A DNA stretch of 64,000 nt. Source: Rhodococcus sp. 14-2470-1b. GTDB taxonomy: Bacteria > Actinomycetota > Actinomycetes > Mycobacteriales > Mycobacteriaceae. Shown here one piece after another: positions 42,537 through 50,156 of this stretch (its first letter is position 1; each line of letters starts with the position of its first letter). The stretch lies in assembly GCF_002259415.1 (NCBI RefSeq), contig NZ_NPFY01000011.1:248001-312000 (forward strand). Direction: 5' to 3'. Below the pieces are notes generated by a model that was not told where the DNA came from, ran no database searches, and was given only the letters and a program-made list of their open reading frames with translations. The position numbers and the translations under genes are program-made.

Positions 42537-43550
42537 ATGATCACCCTCGCCCACACACCCGTCACCGACGATCTCTCGCGCAGGCGCTTCGGAGCCGCGG
42601 CAGGCCTCGCGCTCGCGTCGCTGATCACTGCCTGCGCAGCCGACGGCGACACCACACCCGCCGCAGACGACGGAACACGGACCCTCTCTACGCCCATGGG
42701 CGACGTCGTCGTGCCGGCCGGCCCGACGCGAATCGTCAGCCTCGACGCGTATGTCGGCCTGCAGACGCTCGACGAACTCGACGTTCCCGTCGTCGCGACG
42801 GGCACTCTGGGCGGAGGTGTCCGCACGCTGGTCGGCGAGGCCTCGCAGCAACTACCGTCCATCGGCGTCACCGCCCTCGGCGATGTCCAACTAGAGGCCA
42901 TCGCGGCAGCGAACCCCGATCTGATCGTCGGACGTCAGCCCATCGGCGAGCCGTTCTACTCCGAACTGTCGACCATCGCCCCCACCGTGTTGATCCCGTT
43001 CACGTACTGGCGTGACCAGTACATCGACGTTGCCGACGCGGTCGGCCGCAAGGACGATGCCGTCGGTGCATTCGTCGGGCTCGACGATCGCATCGCCGAT
43101 CTTCGGGCCGATGTCGCACAGGCATGGCCCGACGGGCTCAGGTTGTCCGTGGTGCGCGTCTCGGACACCTCGGGCGACGTCCGGTCGTACAACACGCTCG
43201 CGGCGTCGTCGACGTTCTTGTACGCAGACATTCTGTCCGGCGCGGGGATCGCTCCGACCGCCGACACCGCGCCGGGAGCAGACCCGACCAAGGTCAACGT
43301 CGCCGTCAGCTCGGAGAACCTGCCGATGATCGACGCGGACGTGATCCTCTACTACGTCGGCGCAGGCGGTCAGGCCGATGCAGGCGACGAGGTGGAGCAG
43401 TCGCTGGTGTCCAGTCCACTCTGGTCGACGTTGTCCGCAGTGCAGGCCGGTCGCGCCTACAAGGTCGACTCCGCGCCGTGGTTCGACGGGTACAACCTCA
43501 CGGCCGCCGCTGCGGTCATCGACGATCTACGACGCACTCTGCTCTCGTAG
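42537..43550 (+). CDS. Ferric-siderophore ABC importer binding lipoprotein
   Basis: 337 residues. N-terminus SRRRFGAAAGLALASLITAC combines a twin-arginine motif with a lipobox (ITAC), suggesting Tat export and lipid anchoring. The rest is a class III (FecB/FhuD-type) binding protein with VPAGPTRIVSLDAYVGLQTL, PDLIVGRQPIG and DDRIADLRADV. No permease or ATPase gene is beside it, so it must use a transporter encoded elsewhere. Iron-regulated together with the upstream flavoprotein. Confidence 0.9.
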   Translation: MITLAHTPVTDDLSRRRFGAAAGLALASLITACAADGDTTPAADDGTRTLSTPMGDVVVPAGPTRIVSLDAYVGLQTLDELDVPVVATGTLGGGVRTLVGEASQQLPSIGVTALGDVQLEAIAAANPDLIVGRQPIGEPFYSELSTIAPTVLIPFTYWRDQYIDVADAVGRKDDAVGAFVGLDDRIADLRADVAQAWPDGLRLSVVRVSDTSGDVRSYNTLAASSTFLYADILSGAGIAPTADTAPGADPTKVNVAVSSENLPMIDADVILYYVGAGGQADAGDEVEQSLVSSPLWSTLSAVQAGRAYKVDSAPWFDGYNLTAAAAVIDDLRRTLLS

Positions 43551-43614
43551 CTCACCTCTTCGGAAGCCCTCGTCGATCGATGCCGTTCAGGTATCGAAGG
43601 TAAGACTTTTTGAC

Positions 43615-43644
43615 TTGGACACGTATCGATCGGACTCCTAACGT
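43615..43644 (+). promoter_or_regulatory. Probable promoter of the aldarate operon
   Basis: TTGGAC (43615-43620), 18-bp spacer, TAACGT (43639-43644). It shares GACTTGGACACGTAT with the gudD promoter region. It would drive the three-gene operon 43711-47547. Confidence 0.55.
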
Positions 43645-43710
43645 TGACGTCGAGTCCGAGCCTCACCCTCACGCGGTGTCGCCGATCGAGTCGAGTACAA
43701 GGAGTCACCC

Positions 43711-45309
43711 ATGACAGCATCACTGACGCAGTCCACCGAACTGACCGGCAAGTTGATCATTGCGGGCAAGGCGGTGCAGGGTTCCGGAACCGCCATCAAC
43801 GGCATCGATCCGAGCACAGGCAAGTCACTCGAACCTGCTTACCACCACGGCGATCTGGGCGACGTCGACGCTGCCGCTGCTGCCGCCTGGTCGGCGTTCG
43901 CGGATTACCGCGCCACCTCCTCCGAGACCCGCGCACAGTTCCTCGACGCGATTGCCGACAACATCGCCGCACTCGGCGACACCCTGATCGAACGTGCAGT
44001 CGCCGAATCCGGACTGCCCGTCGGACGCATCACCGGCGAGGTCGGCCGCACCACGGGACAGCTTCGGCTCTTCGCCTCCGTACTCCGCGAAGGCAGCTGG
44101 AACGGTGCGCGCATCGACCCCGCTCAGCCTGATCGCGCTCCGCTTCCCCGCGCCGACATCCGTCAGCGGAAGATCCCACTCGGGCCGGTAGTCGTGTTCG
44201 GCGCCAGCAACTTTCCTCTCGCGTTCTCCGTCGCGGGCGGAGACACCGCATCCGCACTCGCCGCCGGCTGCCCCGTCATCGTCAAGGCTCACGACGCGCA
44301 TCCAGGAACGTCCGAGTTGGTCGGACGCGCGATCTCCGACGCGGTGGCCTCCACCGGAATGCCGTCGGGCACCTTCTCGCTGCTCTACGGCTCCGGTCGC
44401 GGCCTCGGCACGGCCCTGGTGACCGACCCACGCGTCAAGGCAGTCGGATTCACCGGATCACGTTCGGGTGGAACCGCTCTCGTCGCCGCTGCCGCCGGGC
44501 GCCGCGAACCCATCCCGGTGTACGCCGAGATGAGCTCGATCAACCCGGTGTTCGTCCTCGACAAAGCTCTCGAGACCCGCGGAGCGGATCTCGGTCGCGC
44601 GTTCGTCGCGTCCCTGACGCTCGGATCGGGCCAGTTCTGCACCAACCCGGGACTGGTCATCGCCGTCGACGGCCCCGGCCTCGACTCGTTCGTCGACGCC
44701 GCGCGTACGGCCGTGTCCGAGACCACCCCGACCACGATGCTCACGCCGAACATCGCCGCCAGTTACGCGAGCGGCGTCGAGGAACTCGCGCAGTCGGCCA
44801 CCGAGGTCGCGCGCGGCACCGAGACCGACGCCCCGAACGCCTGCCGCGCAGCGCTGTTCGTGACCGACGCAGATTCCTTCCTCGCGTCCGAGGTGGAGCA
44901 GCAGGAAGTCTTCGGTGCATCGAGCCTCGTCGTCAAGTGCACCGATGCGCAGCAGGTTCGAGACGTCGCGGCACTTCTCGAAGGCCAGCTCACCGCAACG
45001 ATCCATGTGGACGACGCCGACCACTCCGAGGCAAGCAAACTCCTCGAGGTTCTCGAACTCAAAGCCGGACGCATTCTGTTCGACGGCTGGCCCACAGGCG
45101 TCGAGGTCGGCCACGCCATGGTGCACGGCGGACCGTTCCCCGCGACATCCAACTCGGCCACCACGTCCGTCGGGTCCCTCGCCATCGAACGTTTCCTTCG
45201 GCCAGTGGCCTACCAGGACGTTCCGAAGACACTGCTGCCCAGCGCCATTGCCGACGGTAATCCAGAGGGAATCTGGCGTCGCATCGACGGCCAGCTCACC
45301 CAAGACTGA
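43711..45309 (+). CDS. 2-oxoglutarate semialdehyde dehydrogenase (NADP-type aldehyde dehydrogenase)
   Basis: 532 residues, longer than the usual ALDH and typical of the bacterial type that oxidises 2,5-dioxopentanoate. Motifs: [20 protein letters not shown] (cofactor and Asn, about 155), FTGSRSGG (about 250), [10 protein letters not shown] (Glu, about 272) and SGQFCTNPG with catalytic Cys (about 311). It makes 2-oxoglutarate, the last step of the glucarate/galactarate route. AAGGAG precedes the ATG. It is the first gene of an operon with the dehydratase that makes its substrate. Confidence 0.9.
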   Translation: MTASLTQSTELTGKLIIAGKAVQGSGTAINGIDPSTGKSLEPAYHHGDLGDVDAAAAAAWSAFADYRATSSETRAQFLDAIADNIAALGDTLIERAVAESGLPVGRITGEVGRTTGQLRLFASVLREGSWNGARIDPAQPDRAPLPRADIRQRKIPLGPVVVFGASNFPLAFSVAGGDTASALAAGCPVIVKAHDAHPGTSELVGRAISDAVASTGMPSGTFSLLYGSGRGLGTALVTDPRVKAVGFTGSRSGGTALVAAAAGRREPIPVYAEMSSINPVFVLDKALETRGADLGRAFVASLTLGSGQFCTNPGLVIAVDGPGLDSFVDAARTAVSETTPTTMLTPNIAASYASGVEELAQSATEVARGTETDAPNACRAALFVTDADSFLASEVEQQEVFGASSLVVKCTDAQQVRDVAALLEGQLTATIHVDDADHSEASKLLEVLELKAGRILFDGWPTGVEVGHAMVHGGPFPATSNSATTSVGSLAIERFLRPVAYQDVPKTLLPSAIADGNPEGIWRRIDGQLTQD

Positions 45310-45340
45310 TCCCTTCCCCTCACCACACAGGAGATACGAA

Positions 45341-46267
45341 ATGCTCGACGGAGTCCTCTTCTTCCCAGTCACCCCCTTCACTGCGTCCGGCGAGGTCGAC
45401 TACGACCTGCTCGCCGCCCACGTCGCCAAGGGCGTCGACGCCGGCCCGGGTGGAGTCTTCATCGCCTGCGGCACCGGCGAATTCCACGCACTCGAAGCCG
45501 AGGAGTTCGGCAAGATCGTCCGCACCGCAGTCGACGTCGTCGCCGGCCGCGTCCCCGTCTACGCAGGTGCGGGCGGATCCGTCGCGCAGGCAAAGGCTTT
45601 CGCCCGGAGCGCGAAGATCAACGGCGCCGACGGCATTCTGCTCCTCCCGCCCTACCTCGTGACGATGCCGCAGGCGGGGCTCGTCAGCTACACCAAGGCC
45701 GTCGCCGAGTCCACGGACCTGCCGCTCATCGTCTACAACCGCGGCAACGCGCGCTTCACCGAAGCCTCCGCGGTCGAGGTCGCGCAGTTCCCGACCGTCG
45801 TGGGATTCAAGGACGGCACCGGCGATCTCGACCAGGTCGGTCGTATCGTTCGCGCGGTTCTGGACTCGCTCGAACCGTCGGGCAAGCCTTTCCAGTTCTT
45901 CAACGGTCTGCCCACCGCCGAGGTGTCGCAGCAGGCGTACCGGGCGATCGGCGTGACGCTGTACTCCTCCGCGACCTTCGCGTTCGCGCCCGAGTTGGCT
46001 CTGGCTTTCTACCAGTCCATGGAGAGCGGCAACGACAAGCTCACTGCTGCACTGCTTCGTGAGTTCTTCCACCCACTCGTGCGCCTGCGCGATCAGGTTC
46101 CCGGCTACGCCGTCTCTCTCATCAAGGCCGGCGTCACCATGGAAGGCATCGAAGCAGGACCCGTCCGTCCGCCTCTGATCGACATCAGCGCACCGCACCT
46201 GAGCGAGCTCACCGAGATCGTCGCAGCCGGTCGTGCAGTTCTGGCGAACGAGCTCGCGGTCCACTGA
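45341..46267 (+). CDS. kdgD: 5-dehydro-4-deoxyglucarate dehydratase (decarboxylating)
   Basis: 308 residues, dihydrodipicolinate synthase family. The N-terminus MLDGVLFFPVTPF and GPGGVFIACGTGEFHAL follow the KdgD pattern. The catalytic Tyr is in LIVYNRGNARF (about 131) and the Schiff-base Lys in VVGFKDGTGDLDQ (about 167). It converts 5-dehydro-4-deoxy-D-glucarate to 2-oxoglutarate semialdehyde, CO2 and water. CAGGAGA precedes the ATG. The stop overlaps the next gene by one base. Confidence 0.94.
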   Translation: MLDGVLFFPVTPFTASGEVDYDLLAAHVAKGVDAGPGGVFIACGTGEFHALEAEEFGKIVRTAVDVVAGRVPVYAGAGGSVAQAKAFARSAKINGADGILLLPPYLVTMPQAGLVSYTKAVAESTDLPLIVYNRGNARFTEASAVEVAQFPTVVGFKDGTGDLDQVGRIVRAVLDSLEPSGKPFQFFNGLPTAEVSQQAYRAIGVTLYSSATFAFAPELALAFYQSMESGNDKLTAALLREFFHPLVRLRDQVPGYAVSLIKAGVTMEGIEAGPVRPPLIDISAPHLSELTEIVAAGRAVLANELAVH

Positions 46268-47547
46268 TGTCCGGCAGTGTTCGCGGACCGGTCCGCATCA
46301 CCGGCGCACGGATCACACCCGTTGCATTCGTCGACCCTCCGTTGCTGAACACGGTCGGTGTGCACCAGCCGTATGCACTGCGGGCGATCATCCAGTTGGA
46401 CACCGAGGCCGGCATCGTCGGCCTCGGTGAGACCTACGCCGACACGGCGCACGTCGCCAGGCTCGAAGCAGCCGCCGAGGCCATCACCGGCCTGGACGTG
46501 TTCGCGCTCAACGCGATTCGCACGGCCATCGACACGCAGCTGGCGACGTCGACGATCACCGGTGGCGACGGCGTCGCAGGCATGATCACGACCGCGAGCA
46601 CTACCGATCGCGTCTTCTCACCCTTCGAGGTCGCATGCCTCGATGTGCAGGGCAAGGCCCTCGGGCGTCCGGTGTCGGACCTGCTCGGTGGAAAAGTGCG
46701 CGACTCCGTCCCGTTCAGCGCGTACCTGTTCTACAAGTGGGCCGCGCATCCCGGCCGCGAGCCCGACGAGTGGGGTGAAGCGATCGATCCCGACGGCCTG
46801 GTTCGTCAGGCACGGAAGATGATCGACGAGTACGGCTTCGGCGCGATCAAGGTCAAGGGAGGCGTCTTCCCGCCCGACGAGGAGATCGCCGGAATCAAGG
46901 CGCTGCGCGAAGCGTTCCCCGACCTTCCGCTGCGGCTCGATCCCAACGCCGCGTGGACGGTCGACACGTCGATCCGCGTGGCGTCCGAGCTGAACGGCAT
47001 CGTCGAATACCTGGAGGATCCGACACCCGGACTCGACGGCATGGCCGAGGTCGCTCTGGAAGCGAAGATGCCTTTGGCAACCAACATGTGTGTCGTCGCG
47101 TTCGATCAACTCGCACCGTCGGTGTCGAAGAACTCGGTGAAAGTGGTTCTGTCGGACCATCACTACTGGGGTGGGCTGCAGAGGTCTCGGTTGCTCGCCG
47201 GGATCTGCGACACCTTCGATCTCGGACTGTCCATGCATTCCAACAGTCATCTGGGGATCAGCCTGGCCGCCATGGTCCATCTCGCCGGTGCGACGGACAA
47301 CCTCACCTACGCCTGCGACACCCACTGGCCGTGGAAGAACGAGGATGTGATCGAGCCCGGTGTCCTGACGATCGTCGACGGATCCGTCGCCGTTCCCACC
47401 GGACCCGGGCTCGGCATCGAGATCGACGAGGACGCACTCGCCGCGCTGCACCAGCAGTACCTCGATTGTGGCCTCCGTGACCGCGACGACACCGGGTACA
47501 TGCAGAGCATCGATCCCAGCTTCGTCAACACCAGTCCTCGCTGGTAA
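46267..47547 (+). CDS. Glucarate-dehydratase-family enzyme, second copy
   Basis: 426 residues, shorter than and distinct from gudD. Active-site motifs: AIKVKGGVF (Lys pair, about 195), LDPNAAW, EYLEDPTPG, LATNMCVVAF, MHSNSHLGISLAAMVHLAGA (His) and ACDTHWPWK (Asp-His). This is the glucarate dehydratase branch, with Ala-Ala-Trp and His-Ser-Asn-Ser variations that suggest a different aldarate or stereochemistry. It is the third gene of the aldarate operon, translationally coupled to kdgD (TGATG). Together with gudD and the talarate/galactarate dehydratase it feeds kdgD. Confidence 0.88.
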   Translation: MSGSVRGPVRITGARITPVAFVDPPLLNTVGVHQPYALRAIIQLDTEAGIVGLGETYADTAHVARLEAAAEAITGLDVFALNAIRTAIDTQLATSTITGGDGVAGMITTASTTDRVFSPFEVACLDVQGKALGRPVSDLLGGKVRDSVPFSAYLFYKWAAHPGREPDEWGEAIDPDGLVRQARKMIDEYGFGAIKVKGGVFPPDEEIAGIKALREAFPDLPLRLDPNAAWTVDTSIRVASELNGIVEYLEDPTPGLDGMAEVALEAKMPLATNMCVVAFDQLAPSVSKNSVKVVLSDHHYWGGLQRSRLLAGICDTFDLGLSMHSNSHLGISLAAMVHLAGATDNLTYACDTHWPWKNEDVIEPGVLTIVDGSVAVPTGPGLGIEIDEDALAALHQQYLDCGLRDRDDTGYMQSIDPSFVNTSPRW

Positions 47548-47558
47548 GTGCGTCGAAC

Positions 47559-47608
47559 AAGGCCACTCGTGGGTTAGGTTGATACCAGACCTGACCGCGA
47601 GTGGCCTT
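47559..47608 (+). terminator. Intrinsic terminator of the aldarate operon
   Basis: AAGGCCACTCG (47559-47569) pairs exactly with CGAGTGGCCTT (47598-47608); a shorter inner pair GGTTAGG/CCTGACC extends it, and CTTC follows. It lies after the operon stop and before the LysR gene. Confidence 0.75.
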
Positions 47609-47631
47609 CTTCGATATCGGGAGTGAATGGG

Positions 47632-48525
47632 TTGTTTTCCCTCAATCGCCTGACCTGCTTCATCGCCGTCGCCGAGGAGCTGCACTTCGGGCGCGCCGCG
47701 GAACGCCTCCACATGACTCAGCCCCCGTTGAGCCGACAGATCCAGCAGCTCGAGAACGAACTCGGTGTCCAGCTGATCGACCGCACCAGCCGATCGGTGA
47801 TGCTCACCGCAGCAGGAATCGCCTTCCTCCCCGACGCCCGACGCATCCTCGACCTCGCCGAAGGCGCGGTACTGACCGTGCGGCGCGTGCCCACCGGAGA
47901 CCTCGGTACCGTCGTCGTCGGTTTCACCGGTGCATCGGCACACGCAGTGCTGCCGCAACTGCTGGAGAAGGCCCGAATCGAACTACCGGACGTCAAAATC
48001 GTTCTCCGCGAGATGGTGTCCGCGGTGCAGATGGAATCCCTCGCGATCGGAGACCTCGACCTCGGTCTGGCCCGACCACCGCTCAAGCGCCCCGGGATCG
48101 CCTCCAGGCCGGTCCTGCACGAGGCACTCGTCGCTGCCCTGCCCGCCGATCATCCGCTTGCAGAACTCGACAAGCTCACCATCGGCGACTTCGACGACCA
48201 ACCGACCATCATGTACTCACCCGTCGACGCCCGGTACTTCCACGAACTGCTGATCAGTACGTTCACCGTCGTCGGCGTCACGCCCCGGTACGTGCAGTAC
48301 GTGACACAGGTGCACACCATGCTGGTCCTCGTCCGCTCCGGGATCGGCATGGCACTGGTCCCGGAATCGTCCACGACCATGCAACCGAGCGGCGTCGTCT
48401 TCCGTCCCGTCGAAACCACGCCCCGACGCCCTGTCGAACTCAACGCCGCCTGGCGCGTGGACAACGACAACCCGGCACTGCACCGCTTCATGTCCGACGT
48501 CCTCCCGTCCCGGGAATGGCAGTAG
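47632..48525 (+). CDS. LysR family transcriptional regulator
   Basis: 297 residues. N-terminal winged helix (FSLNRLTCFIAVAEELHFGR, AAERLHMTQPPLSRQIQQLE) followed by the periplasmic-binding-like effector domain (about 90-290). A GTG at 47623 would add three residues, but GGGAG directly overlaps it and suits the TTG at 47632. It follows the aldarate operon in the same direction after a terminator. It may activate that operon or the TTGGAC promoters; no LysR box could be assigned with confidence. Confidence 0.88.
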   Translation: MFSLNRLTCFIAVAEELHFGRAAERLHMTQPPLSRQIQQLENELGVQLIDRTSRSVMLTAAGIAFLPDARRILDLAEGAVLTVRRVPTGDLGTVVVGFTGASAHAVLPQLLEKARIELPDVKIVLREMVSAVQMESLAIGDLDLGLARPPLKRPGIASRPVLHEALVAALPADHPLAELDKLTIGDFDDQPTIMYSPVDARYFHELLISTFTVVGVTPRYVQYVTQVHTMLVLVRSGIGMALVPESSTTMQPSGVVFRPVETTPRRPVELNAAWRVDNDNPALHRFMSDVLPSREWQ

Positions 48526-48540
48526 GTCAGCGGGCGTGAC

Positions 48541-48596
48541 GTAACAGTTGCGCCCGCGGCAGGCGGGATCCCGTCCGAAAAATACGGAAATGTCAC
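48541..48596. repeat. 56-nt palindromic element, copy A
   Basis: Starts GTAACAGTT and ends TGTCAC, with central GGCGGGATCCCG. It aligns without gaps to the element at 49557-49612 at 41 of 56 positions, in the same orientation. It includes the stop codon of the DUF559-type gene. Its own symmetry is partly lost compared with copy B. Confidence 0.75.
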
Positions 48597-49441
48597 ATGA
48601 CACCCGGACGGCGCGCCTTCCTGCGTCGTCGAACCACCTCGATGATCCGACGAGCGACCGCTTCCGGATTCGACAACACATCCAGGGCCGAGAACCGAAG
48701 GACCAGCCAACCTTCCAGGACCAGGTCGTTCTGGCGTCGACGGTCCCGGCTGAACACATCAGGTGCTATGTGGAATTCTCGGCCGTCCACCTCGACGATC
48801 ACCATCGCCCAGACGTCCACGAAGTCGCACAGGTACCGGCCGACCCAGTAGTTGGTCTCGAGGCGCAGACCCAGAACGATGAGCTGGCGGTCCAGCACGC
48901 GCTCGGGCTCGGATGCGAACCCGGTTGCCGCAAGCTCGAGCTGCCGGCGTGCGCGACCGTTTCCCTTGCGCCTCGGGAATTCGTTCAGCAAGGCAAGGAC
49001 CTCCTCGGAGGGAACGTCGCCCACGAGGCGCTCGTCGACGAGGCGCGCTACGACCTCCGGCGCCATCACCGAAACGCAGTCGATCAGCGTCCGGGGCCGA
49101 GCGACCACCGGGAGTCCCTGCGATTCGGACAGGTCCCCGACCTCCAACGTGCGTCGGTGAACTGTCAGCCAGTCCGGTGTGCGCGCGGCGCTACCGACGG
49201 GCAGCGTGAAGTCGTGCTGCGCGGGGGCCTCGATCCATCCGAACAGCCATGCCGCAGTGCGATGACTCAGCACAGCCCTGGGCTGCCACAGCGTGATGGC
49301 ATGGCACCGGGCAATGACGGTGGGTTCACCGGAGCAGTAGATCCGGGGCAGAATCCGTCGAAACCTGCGGGAGATGGCGCTACTGGAGATACCCGACGCC
49401 AGCAATTGCTCTCTGGTGGCCAGTCCGTGAGGATGCATGCC
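48593..49441 (-). CDS. AbiEi-like / DUF559 endonuclease-fold protein
   Basis: 282 residues from ATG 49441. N-terminus resembles AbiEi antitoxin winged-helix domains (GLATREQLLASGISSSAISR, then RRFRRILPRIYCSG). The C-terminal ~100 residues fit the DUF559 (Vsr/restriction-like) fold: ERVLDRQLIVLGLRLETNY, DFVDVWAMVIVEVDGREFH and WLVLRFSALDVLSNP, with an acidic Asp...E-x-D pattern. Actinobacterial genomes carry many such genes; their role is unknown, and DNA cleavage or defence is conjecture. No partner toxin is adjacent. The frame continues upstream to 49546 through three DnaA boxes, but MHPHGLATREQ is the natural start. The gene is bracketed by two palindromic elements. Confidence 0.8.
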   Translation of the reverse strand, partial: GMHPHGLATREQLLASGISSSAISRRFRRILPRIYCSGEPTVIARCHAITLWQPRAVLSHRTAAWLFGWIEAPAQHDFTLPVGSAARTPDWLTVHRRTLEVGDLSESQGLPVVARPRTLIDCVSVMAPEVVARLVDERLVGDVPSEEVLALLNEFPRRKGNGRARRQLELAATGFASEPERVLDRQLIVLGLRLETNYWVGRYLCDFVDVWAMVIVEVDGREFHIAPDVFSRDRRRQNDLVLEGWLVLRFSALDVLSNPEAVARRIIEVVRRRRKARRPGVM

Positions 49442-49501
49442 TCGAAGTGTCGGACACCCGACTACGCGAGATTCGTCGTCGACCTGGTGTTTCGGCAAGG
49501 C

Positions 49502-49546
49502 TGTGGACAACTCGAAGCCTGTGGACAACTCGAAGATTGTGGACAA
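49502..49546. other. Three DnaA boxes at 18-bp spacing
   Basis: TGTGGACAA, the complement of the high-affinity box TTGTCCACA, occurs at 49502-49510, 49520-49528 and 49538-49546, all in one orientation. The spacers between boxes are CTCGAAGCC and CTCGAAGAT. No dnaA, dnaN or AT-rich unwinding region is near, so this is not oriC; a DnaA-titrating or regulatory cluster is possible. Confidence 0.6.
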
Positions 49547-49556
49547 CGGGCGCCGT

Positions 49557-49612
49557 GTAACAGTTCCATGCGTCTCAGGCGGGATCCCGCCTGAGATACG
49601 CGGAACTGTGAC
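49557..49612. repeat. 56-nt palindromic element, copy B
   Basis: GTAACAGTTCC at the left end and GGAACTGTGAC at the right end are inverted, and CAGGCGGGATCCCGCCTG at the centre is a perfect 18-bp palindrome. It is the better-preserved copy of the element at 48541. It lies just upstream of the DnaA boxes and the DUF559-type gene, on the far side from copy A. Confidence 0.8.
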
Positions 49613-49673
49613 ATCTCACCCACGAGACTCTAAACTGATGTGTCCTTACACAATCTCGGAAAGTGGATCTCAC

Positions 49674-49751
49674 ATGCTCGGAATCTTGTTCTCCCTGTTC
49701 AGCGACGCATTCAACATCTTCTCCAACGGACAGAGCCTCGGCTTCTGGTGA
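49674..49751 (+). CDS. Possible 25-residue hydrophobic small protein
   Basis: ATG 49674 to TGA encodes a 25-residue peptide beginning MLGILFSLFSDAFNIF and ending SLGFW. GGAAAG ten bases upstream could be a ribosome site, and TAAACT near 49631 could be a -10 box. An in-frame ATG at 49638 would give 37 residues. It may be a single amphipathic or membrane helix. There is no family I can name. Low certainty. Confidence 0.4.
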   Translation: MLGILFSLFSDAFNIFSNGQSLGFW

Positions 49752-49760
49752 TCCGTCGGA

Positions 49761-50156
49761 TCAGCGGGGCAGACCTACTGCAGGCTTGACCGCAACCACC
49801 GGGCACTGAGCTTCCAGCAGAACTCGCTGAGAGATGCTGCCCAGAAACAGTTTTCCGACCGGTGATCGGCGCCTGATGCCGATCACCACCAGGTCGGTTC
49901 CCTCCGCGTAGGACAGGTCTATCAGGTTGTCGGCGTGCGAACGCCCGGGTTCGTTGTCGTGCACCTTCACCACGACTCCACCGGCTCCGGCCTCGTCGCG
50001 CGCGGATTCGATTGCTGCGCCGAATCCTTCTTCCGAGGCACTGTCCTCCTCGGCTACGACGACGAGGTCGACGCCGCGCTGCACGGCTTCGCCGAACGCG
50101 AAGGGCAGTGCGCCTTTACCTTCGACAGTCGGCGAGTAGCCGACCACGACGGTCAT
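49761..50156 (-). CDS. Universal stress protein (UspA family)
   Basis: 131 residues, one Usp domain. The start MTVVVGYSPTVEGKGAL and the ATP-binding end GIRRRSPVGKLFLGSISQRV (G-x2-G/S-x8-9-G-S pattern) followed by CPVVAVKP are typical. These proteins aid survival under stress; the ligand is probably ATP. It overlaps the preceding 2-hydroxyacid dehydrogenase gene by 4 nt (ATGA), so it is the second gene of an operon. Confidence 0.9.
   Translation of the reverse strand: MTVVVGYSPTVEGKGALPFAFGEAVQRGVDLVVVAEEDSASEEGFGAAIESARDEAGAGGVVVKVHDNEPGRSHADNLIDLSYAEGTDLVVIGIRRRSPVGKLFLGSISQRVLLEAQCPVVAVKPAVGLPR

Noticed and set aside
49442-49546. 35-residue N-terminal extension of the DUF559-type protein
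   Set aside because: It is translated from the DnaA-box repeats and has no homology-like features; the start at 49441 matches the domain boundary.
49502-49546. Replication origin
   Set aside because: No dnaA/dnaN neighbours, no AT-rich region and only three boxes, all in one orientation.
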